From contig JACEHZ010000597.1 in assembly GCA_017893485.1 (NCBI GenBank), positions 62,001 to 126,000 of the forward strand: 64,000 nucleotides of DNA. Reading direction: 5' to 3'. Source of the DNA: Hemerocallis citrina (Eukaryota; Streptophyta; Magnoliopsida; Asparagales; Asphodelaceae). Under the pieces are notes generated by a model. The model saw only the letters and a list, made by a program, of their open reading frames with translations, had not been told where the DNA came from and did not search any database. Every line of letters begins with the position of its first letter. Positions within the stretch are counted from its first letter, which is position 1. Below, piece after piece: positions 56,510 through 64,000 of the stretch. Made by a program: the position numbers and the translations under genes.

Positions 56510-57352
56510 GAACATATATGTAAATCGGCTAAATGGGTGCATCTAATCAAGATAGCGTATCGAAGAAAGGACTTCTTGCATGATAAGCGAAATATTGCCT
56601 TTATGTCCGAATTTTGGAGGGGGAGGAGGTGTCTAACAAGACCAAGACATTTTTTTAGCTGGTACCATGAGCTGTAGGTTTATGTTAGGGGATGACAACT
56701 CCATTAATTTGTCAAAAGATCGTTTGTGTGGACTGATTACTCTACGTTGTACGTTTACCTTAATTTTTGAGGTAGTTAAGGTTGTTAGGGACAACACAAA
56801 TAGATAATGGAGAACGAATATATAGGGCCCAAAAACCATGGGCGAATATACCTGACAACTAGGGCCGTTGTGTGGATTGATTACTCTACGTTGTACGTTT
56901 ACCTTAATTTTTGAGGTAGTTAAGGATGTTAGGGACAACACAAATAGATAATGGAGAACGAATATATAGGGCCTAAAAACCATGGGCGAATATACCTGAC
57001 AATTAGGGCCGGAAAAAGGGAGGTCTCCTTTTTCAAAAATTTGACGCCTAATAAGCTAGGAGTTCATGACGAGGTTATTAGACCCTTAATGGAGAGAAAA
57101 TGTTTTCAGTGAGATAGACCTATACTTTTATTATCGACGGCAACATTCGAGCAGACCACTATTTGGAAAACTAAGGTTCTGCTAAAGATGACCTTCAACT
57201 GGCTAGTGGTTAGAAAGGTCATCATCATCAAGCACAACCTGCCAAACGTAATTAGCATGAGCCATAACAGTGTCTTGTGTAACTCCAAGTTGGAAATGGT
57301 TGATTGCATGTTGCTCATGTGCTCGTTTGTCATGAGATTGTGGAGGGATATT
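56510..57352 (+). pseudogene. Decayed LINE ORF2 C-terminus (unit 2), cut by a solo LTR
   Basis: Tandem copy of 54700-55435. It carries the extra 144-bp duplication and is interrupted at 57353, in the middle of the zf-RVT end (RLWRDI). Confidence 0.6.
56724..57011. repeat. 144-bp tandem duplication within unit 2
   Basis: ttgtgtgga.tgattactct starts at 56724 and 56868; unit 1 has this segment once (54942). Confidence 0.88.
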
Positions 57353-60145
57353 TGTAGCACCCCGAGTTCCACACACTGGGAGCTCGTGACACTTACCCAG
57401 AATCTTTACTTCAATGAGTACACAACACAGGAAAACTACAGGAAATTAGAAACTTACATTGCACATGAAAACTTTATCTTCCACTTGGATGCGTTCCGCA
57501 GCTCGAGTCCCCTGCTCCACGATTAGCGATCCTGCATTAGCAAACTGTGGGCACGTCAGTTGAATACAACTGACGCAACGCGGATAAAAACCACAATCTT
57601 CAAAATCCTCAACAATCAATATTTGATGCAGAAGAAAAATGTGAAAGTCAAACCACAAGTGTCGGTGTATGTCATGAACTAGATTCTAATGCACAATTCA
57701 TATGCACACCATGTTCTTAATCTAATGCAAACTTGATTTGGAAACGTATGCATCCCATACTACATACTCCCCAAATCGAGTTCGTATTCTCCAGATAGTA
57801 GGCTTCAATCCCTCGCCATGCATCCGACTCTTGTACTTCTTCATGTTCCTGACATTTATTTAGTAACTGGTAGAGCTGCAGTAAATACGGTCTATTCCGT
57901 CTACTGCATCAGATCGGTGGTCTTTCTCCACTCCCGAAAGTTGGTGATCACCCCGATCTATCGGAATCGGTGGTCTCTCTCCACTCTGCCGGTCGGTGGT
58001 CTCTCTCCACTCCCGACAGGCTGGTGATCATTCAGCTCCACTACAATCTTATCGGAATCGGTGATCCTTCTCCACACCCGGACTCTACCATAAGTTATCC
58101 GAACATCGGGCGAATCGGCAGGCCTTTCCCTACTCCGCCAGAGAGAGTTACACTCTAGCTCTTTGTTCATATGGATAACTTAGAACATAACGTATTCATA
58201 AGGGTCCATTCCCCTAGATTTCGACATCTCTATCACTAAATCTCAGAAATCAACAGTCGATACCATGTCGCACGTGTCCCAGACGAGACAACGTCGCACG
58301 TGTCCCCTTGACAGGTGAGTAGTACACGCCCAACTAGTGTCTGTCCTTACCAATCATCTAAATTAATTTCTTAATTCACTAACAAGGTTCAAAGTGAATC
58401 CAACCTAGTAGAATCTCAACAAGTCTCACCTTGATTTAGTTAGGGTTTAGCCTAGCCTCCAATCATGCTAAGAGGTCGGCCCAACATGCACCACACTAGT
58501 GCACTCAATGTGCACAAAACACTACCATATGTAAATATCCAAGTATGCATACCCGCATACACAAGCATACGGTATTCCATCAATCACCGTATTCATGCCT
58601 ACAATCTCATCTATGCAACCAATAGTTCTTTACAACAATCTACTTAACTTTATCATGAGTTTCTAATTGGCTAAGCATGCAACTAGAAGTGACTTTTCTA
58701 TCTTACTAACATTACTATACTATCATAAATCAGCTAGCTAAGTATCCGACTATGGCTTTTTACCATTATCCACTTACTACCATTACTTTAAGTGACTGCC
58801 AACTCTACTTTGAATTACTGTTTCTACCATGCATTACTAACTAACAAGTAGCTCATACCATCATGAACGAGTAGTTTTCTATTCTACAAGCTAATTAAAT
58901 AATTATATTATCTAGGCATACACTTCCCACAATTCTTCTATTTAAGCTTTCCTTGTTATAAGGTCTAAGCATATAATCATACAACGTTACTCTATATAAT
59001 TTATATCTACTAACATACAATCATCATTCTATACAATTTATATCTATATAGAATCTCTATAATTAATCGTGCATGCAACTTCTTCATCAATTCTACCCTA
59101 CTAGCATATATAATTTCTACTAGTGTCTCTTTCCGAATTACAACTTTTTATTTCACCTAATCACTTCAACCTATTATGCATAATCAAAACAATGAATTAA
59201 AACATGATTGGAGTAAACATACATTTTTCTTGCTATGTTTACTCTATGTAAAATAAAGTATTTAATAATCTCAACCAACAACATCTTAACAATAAAACTT
59301 CTAACATAATCTCACTACTTCAATTCAACAATTTTAACAAACACAACTTCTATATAAATAAGTCATAAAAGTAATCAAAAGGAAAAGGAGAATACCCACT
59401 TTGTTTCGTTTGCAAGCTTCAAGTTGCTATCTTCTCCTCCTTGCTCCTTGATTCTTTCTTGACTTCTTGCTCCAATCCAAAAGTAGTAGTAGTAAGGTAG
59501 TATAGTAGTAGTAGGAGTAGGAGTTGTAGTAGAAGTTTGTAGTATTAGGTACTAGTAGTTGAAGTAGTAGTAAGTAGTAGTAGTTGAAGTAGTAGGTAAT
59601 AGTAGTTGTAGCAAGTAGTAGTAAATATATAGAAAAAGAGAGAAGAAAAAGAAAAGTTGAAGCTACTGGTTGCTGTCGGTAGTAAGGAGAAAGAGAGGGA
59701 GAGAGGTGTAGGGGAAGTAAGTAGTAGTAATAATAAAGTTGTATAGTAGTGGTAATAGTAGTAATAAGTAGTAGCATGTATATATAGAGAAAAAGGGGGA
59801 AAAATGCTGTAGTTGTTGCTGTCTGCTGTCGGCCAGAAAAGAGAAGGGAAGAGAGATGTGGGTGCGTGTGGAGAATTCTAGGAGGCTTAGGTGTCCCTCC
59901 CTTTTACACATAACCCCTCAAACTTTATTTAATTGCACTTAAGCCCTAAATACTATTGGATTGGGCTTAAAAAGAAAGTGTTGGGCTTTTTAAAAGAAAA
60001 CAAGTTAGGCTTTTAAAAGAAAACATATTAGGTTTTTAAAATAAACTAATCATACTAACATAAATAAATAATAGTGTAGTGTATGAAAAAAAAAATAATG
60101 TCAATGCACATATATATACATATATACATATATATATGTATAACA

Positions 60146-60204
<59 letters not shown>

Positions 60205-60224
60205 AAGAATTTAGGGGTATTACA
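57353..60224 (-). mobile_element. Solo LTR, 2.87 kb (minus), same family as 12562-15505
   Basis: Plus-strand ends tgtagcaccccgagttcc and aggggtattaca, with atatt at 57348-57352 and 60225-60229. The empty site is in unit 1 at about 55428-55440 (gagggatatttctgat). Contains the LTR-family minisatellite (57905-58080), a (TAG)n-rich tract (59475-59780) and (TA)n (60149-60200). No internal genes. Confidence 0.9.
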
Positions 60225-60229
60225 ATATT

Positions 60230-60932
60230 TCTGATATATTGGCCATCATGTTAATCTTGCCTCTCACTTGCATTACTTCGAGGAGAGTGGAGGACTAAAA
60301 CATCCGTAAAGAAAATATGGAACTTTGGGATATTGAGGTAGCAGATATTTGGAGGGGGTTTTGAACATAGAAGAATCATAGAATTTGTAGAAGCGCATAC
60401 ATGCATATACATCAGATTATCGATGTTATCTAGTCAATATTGATTTCTGATCTAGGATAGCAAGGCCTGCTCCCAAAGGAAGATCAAGAAAAATGGAGTT
60501 GTTCTATTCTGTTTTGGAATGAGTATCATACCTCCCAGAACCCAAGATGTTGGTGGGATAAACATCATTCTTTCCAATGTTGGTGGTTATATTTCGTTAA
60601 ACTCTTATTAATGGAACTTAGGGAGGGCTTTTTGACTTACCATTAACAATTTATATAAAAAGGGGTCCAACGGGTTATGGGGATTAAATGAGTTTAAAAA
60701 ACGGTTTTTGGGTTGGGATTTAGAGTTTTAAACTATTTAAGTTCAACCATATACCTATTCCCTTGTCAGAAAACCCAACCAATCCCAATTTTAGAAAGTG
60801 AAAACCCAATCGATCTTGAACCTCATCTACTTGAAAGAAAATGAAAACCCTAGTTTGACCAACTCGTTGTCGCTACTCCTTTTCACCATGAGTGTGTCGA
60901 TCTTTCTCTAGTGTTTCATCGCCGCTCTGCTT
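60230..60932. repeat. Right part of tandem unit 2, non-coding
   Basis: Nearly identical to 55433-56128. No gene recognised. Confidence 0.85.
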
Positions 60933-61256
60933 CCTCCAGTCCTCATCACTCGTTCCTATTATTGAATTTATGAACTATGAAATTTATTTTTATCGGAGCA
61001 TGTTGTAAATTAGCCTTATTTTCATTTGTGCATGTTGTATGATGAAATCATAAATTTTTTACTTCAATCAATTTTTTCCCTTTTTTTCTTTTTTCTGTAT
61101 TTTCGTATTTTAAATATATTTTAATATTAAAATATAGAAAACAATTTCCCCCCATTTAATCTGCAGTTAAACCATAAAAACCTAACCAGTGGTTGGCGGA
61201 TCCATTCTGTGGAATGTTGTTTTGATGCACATACACGTGGTATACTCACAAATGTT
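60933..61256. other. Non-coding, AT-rich
   Basis: No gene or element end seen apart from the start of the LTR at 61257. Confidence 0.5.
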
Positions 61257-61553
61257 TGATAACGCCTTTGTGTCCCGAATACTCGGTACTTCCTTTTCCT
61301 AAGAATCTGCTTTGAGCACAAGTTATTACAGATACAAAGTACACATTAATTTAAAACATTATTATACAACTGGTCTTTACATCTTTCTTTTACATATCAT
61401 GACATACAACTTAATATTACGAGTCCATCTAATATATCTACAAGCTAGTAAATATACTAGGCCCATCTGACAAGCCAATGCCCATCACCAACAATTAAAT
61501 ATAACCCATTAATTAATTAATAAATCCTAAGCCCTCCACCTAGGGGTATTACA
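61257..61553 (-). repeat. Short LTR (minus) with adjacent polypurine tract; truncated element
   Basis: Plus-strand ends tgataacgcctttgtgtc and aggggtattaca, 297 bp. Read in reverse, the LTR starts tgtaatacccctagg and is preceded by the purine-rich ccataaggagggtgag (61554-61569), which fits a 3' LTR and polypurine tract. Only about 150 bp of interior remain to the right. No partner LTR is in the window. Confidence 0.5.
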
Positions 61554-61719
61554 CTCACCCTCCTTATGGACTTGGCTTCCTCGCTAAGCTCGTACATGTA
61601 TCCTGGTCCACCTTTCTAGCTGATGTGGTCCACATGGATGCCATTCTGATCCACGAGCACACTGCCATAGTCTTTCTACTAACGTACTGTTGTTGGCTCT
61701 ACCAGTGTGTACACTCATC

Positions 61720-61890
61720 ATGGCCCTGGGGGTGGCATTCGGGCTCGCTGGGCCGAGCCAAAAACCACCGCTCCAGACCCGGGCTGGAGGGATTCCCGAT
61801 CCGGACCTGGCCGGGCTGGAGTGGGGGAAGGAGAGGCCCGGACCGACCCTAGGCCCCTAGCTTGGGGTTCCGGCCGGGCCGGACCTTTGT
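61720..61890. other. GC-rich block, possible DNA transposon end
   Basis: About 170 bp of gggccgg/cccgg-rich sequence (ctgggggtggcattcgggct ... ggccgggccggacc) in AT-rich surroundings. Plant hAT elements often have such ends. No inverted partner or TSD found. Confidence 0.3.
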
Positions 61891-62256
61891 GAGTTTGATT
61901 TTCTTTTATAATAAAGTAGAATAAAGGGAAAAATTTTGGGTGATTGAATTTAGACAACAATTGTAAGAACATATATAATAAATGGAGAGGTACATATATT
62001 AAATTTTTCATTGAAATACACAATTTAAAATAGAATCAAATAGATAAGCAACATTTCATACAAAATAATTGAATTTTAAACAAGAAGTTGAGGGAAAGTT
62101 TAGACTTTAGAGTTCGATATGGCCTATATTTAGATTGAAGGGACGACATTGGACTATTGTCGTGCACTTTTACTTTGACTAAATAGAGAACCTCATCGCC
62201 CTAAATTTTCCAATTATTTGAAATACTTGATCCGTAGTGCATCTTCAATCTTCTTT
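61891..62256. other. Non-coding, AT-rich
   Basis: Nothing recognised. Confidence 0.5.
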
Positions 62257-62976
62257 TGTAATACCCCGCAAAATAGCATATGGGTATTTTGCACTGTAAC
62301 CCGTGCATTGACTAAGTATTGCACACGATTACATTTTTCCTAGAAATTATCAGTTAAATTGAGAAATTTCAGACATACGAGCTGTTCTGAACCCGATGAG
62401 ATAAACTCGGGATATCTTCTCAATTAAACTGTAATTTCGTCCCGATTGTTTCGACCAGACAATTGTCGGGAGGAAGCTATAATTTCTACAAAACCTATAT
62501 TTTATAGATTTTAATATATGGGTTACTTTCAATTAAGGCTAGTGCTTGGATTAAATATGAATTGTATTTGTACACTAGGGTTAGAATAGGAATATGGTGA
62601 CCTAGGGTACCTTGACCTAACCTAGGGTTAGGAACCCTAGCATCACATCATGGCTTGGATCTTGATAAGATCCAATGGTGGGATTAATTCACCATGTGAA
62701 AGTTGACTAATGAAGGAAGGAAATTTCCTAGGTGCTTCAAGGAAGTTTCCAAGAAGCTCCTAGCTTGGATGTGTTGGCACCCATCCCACCCTTCATCACT
62801 TCACCCATCCTACTCTCCATCTCAACCCTACACCTCACCACCATCCACCCCACACCCATCCCTCCAAGTCCGGCCCATATAATCCCCCTCCCATTCTCAC
62901 CTCACTTCATTTTTCAAACTCCATTCACACTCCTCCTATGCTTTCTCCATTCCTCCTTGTTCAAAAAAAATAAAAT

Positions 62977-63046
<70 letters not shown>

Positions 63047-63362
63047 GGAAAGGAAGAAGTGGGATTAATTCACCATGTGAAAGTTGACTAATGAAGGAAG
63101 GAAATTTCCTAGGAGCTTCAAGGAAGTTTCCAAGAAGCTCCTAGCTTGGATGTGTTGGCACCCATCCCACCCTTCATCGCTTCACCCATCCTACTCTCCA
63201 TCTCAACCCTACACCTCACCACCATCCACCCCACACCCATCCCTCCAAGTCCGGCCCATATAATCCCCCTCCCATTCTCACCTCACTTCATTTTTCAAAC
63301 TCCATTCACACTCCTCCTAAGCTTTCTCCATTCCTCCTTGTTCAAAAAAAAATAATAATAAA

Positions 63363-63419
<57 letters not shown>

Positions 63420-64000
63420 GGAAAGGAAGAAGTCTATTAAAATAGGAGTAGTAGTAGAGAAGGAGAAGAAGAAGTGTAGGAGAAGGTGTTGGCCAAGGTA
63501 CACAAGCACAAGGAGCAAAGACAAGCAAGCAAGCAAAGCTAGGAGCCAAGCTACAAGGAGATTTTGCAAACTTCAAGTGGGTGATCTCTTGAACTCTTTG
63601 GTATTTATTTTGCTTTGGTATGAATGGATGTGTAGTAGTGATAGCTATGATTTTGTTACCATGTTTGAGTATGAGAAGTACTAGGAAAAGATAAATTGTA
63701 TGGTAGAGAATTACTCTTTTTGAGTTTTGATTAAGTAGCATGATTGTGAGGGTATATTGGGGAATTTCTTACGCCCAAACGGTTTGGGATCTTGAGCTAA
63801 AACTTTGGGTATTGTTCTCCTATGTATGTAGAGTATCCATGATTTTTTTCATAATATTTGGATGCATTTTAGTAGCCCAAACAGCGGGTCCAAGTCCGGA
63901 CAGTAAGCAGCCAGAATAGCTGCTGGCTGCGAGAATTTTTGTGTCTTTCCGATTTTGTATCTCGGAAATGACAGGATTTTTTGAGCTGGAAATTTTTGTG
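62257..64000 (+). mobile_element. Start of another long LTR of gypsy type, running off the window
   Basis: Begins tgtaataccccgcaaaatag. Contains a tandem duplication of about 381 bp (62681-63442), a TATA-like catataatcc in each copy (62877, 63257), and the phrase cttcaagtgggtgatctctt (63572), which resembles the matching part of the other long LTRs (reverse at 35100 and 59395, forward at 13205). No end or gene reached. Only one side is visible. Confidence 0.6.
62681..63442. repeat. Tandem duplication, 381 bp x 2, with (TA)n
   Basis: ggattaattcaccatgtgaa starts at 62681 and 63062. Copies are nearly identical and each ends with a (TA)n tract (62983-63043, 63365-63416) and gtaggaaaggaagaagt. 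Confidence 0.95.

Larger units (their letters stand above)
50820..60932. repeat. Tandem duplication of about 1.78 kb, each copy carrying a different solo LTR
   Basis: Unit 1: 50820-56128, interrupted at 50994-54518. Unit 2: 56129-60932, interrupted at 57353-60224. With the LTRs and their duplications removed, the units are about 1.78 kb and 1.93 kb; the excess in unit 2 is a 144-bp internal duplication. The junction at 56128/56129 joins gctctgctt to gatttaaatttgac. Neither LTR is present in the other copy, so duplication came first. Contents are decayed LINE plus non-coding DNA. Confidence 0.93.

Noticed and set aside
61718..62023. Pro/Arg-rich 101-residue ORF
   Set aside because: Caused by the GC-rich block; no domain.

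Overview
The window is plant nuclear DNA, probably from a flowering plant with a repeat-rich genome. I see no intact host gene, no rRNA or tRNA gene, and nothing bacterial or organellar. The evidence for a plant is: Ty1/copia and LINE reverse transcriptases of plant type, a Copia primer-binding site matching the plant initiator-Met tRNA (tggtatcagagc), several MITE types, and a broken intron-containing boron (BOR) transporter gene. Almost everything else is transposable elements, many nested, plus segmental and tandem duplications.

Layout. 1-2896: 3' part of a LINE with poly(A). 3315-3464: small Mutator-like MITE. 4550-9441: a complete Copia element with two near-identical LTRs and a broken polyprotein. 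11600-16513: an RTE-type LINE split by a 2.9-kb solo LTR (12562-15505). 17840-18690: diverged tandem duplication. 19147-24971: BOR pseudogene, interrupted in its second coding exon by a minus-strand LINE (19360-22591). 27279-36580: a second long LTR of the 12562 family, itself split by a Copia element (27833-33501) whose two LTRs are identical although its interior is ruined. 37504-38294: Harbinger-type MITE. 39471-39815 and 40128-41005: Mutator-like fold-back elements, the second carrying about eleven copies of one palindrome. 43440-44015: minisatellite. 46024-46658: hAT-type element. 47297-47797: a TRIM with three mini-LTRs. 50820-60932: a tandem duplication of about 1.8 kb in which each copy later received a different solo LTR (50994-54518 and 57353-60224). 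61257-61553 and 62257-end: further LTR pieces.

The insertions can be ordered because the window contains paired empty and filled sites. A segment present twice (about 3940-4549 plus 9447-11600, and 26735-27278 plus 36586-39970) gives pre-insertion sequence for the Copia, the long LTR and two MITEs. The tandem pair at 50820-60932 does the same for two solo LTRs. Target-site duplications (TSDs) were read directly for most elements: GGTAT, TAAAT, CTGTG, GGATC, GGGTA, ATATT, TTA, a 9-bp TAAAGAAAT, and a 10-bp one for the LINE in BOR.

The genes do not form a working pathway. The only host gene recognised, BOR, is disabled by the LINE, several small frameshifts, a lost splice donor and a missing 3' end. 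The most unusual items are the palindrome-array fold-back element (40128-41005) and the Copia with identical LTRs around a dead interior (27833-33501).
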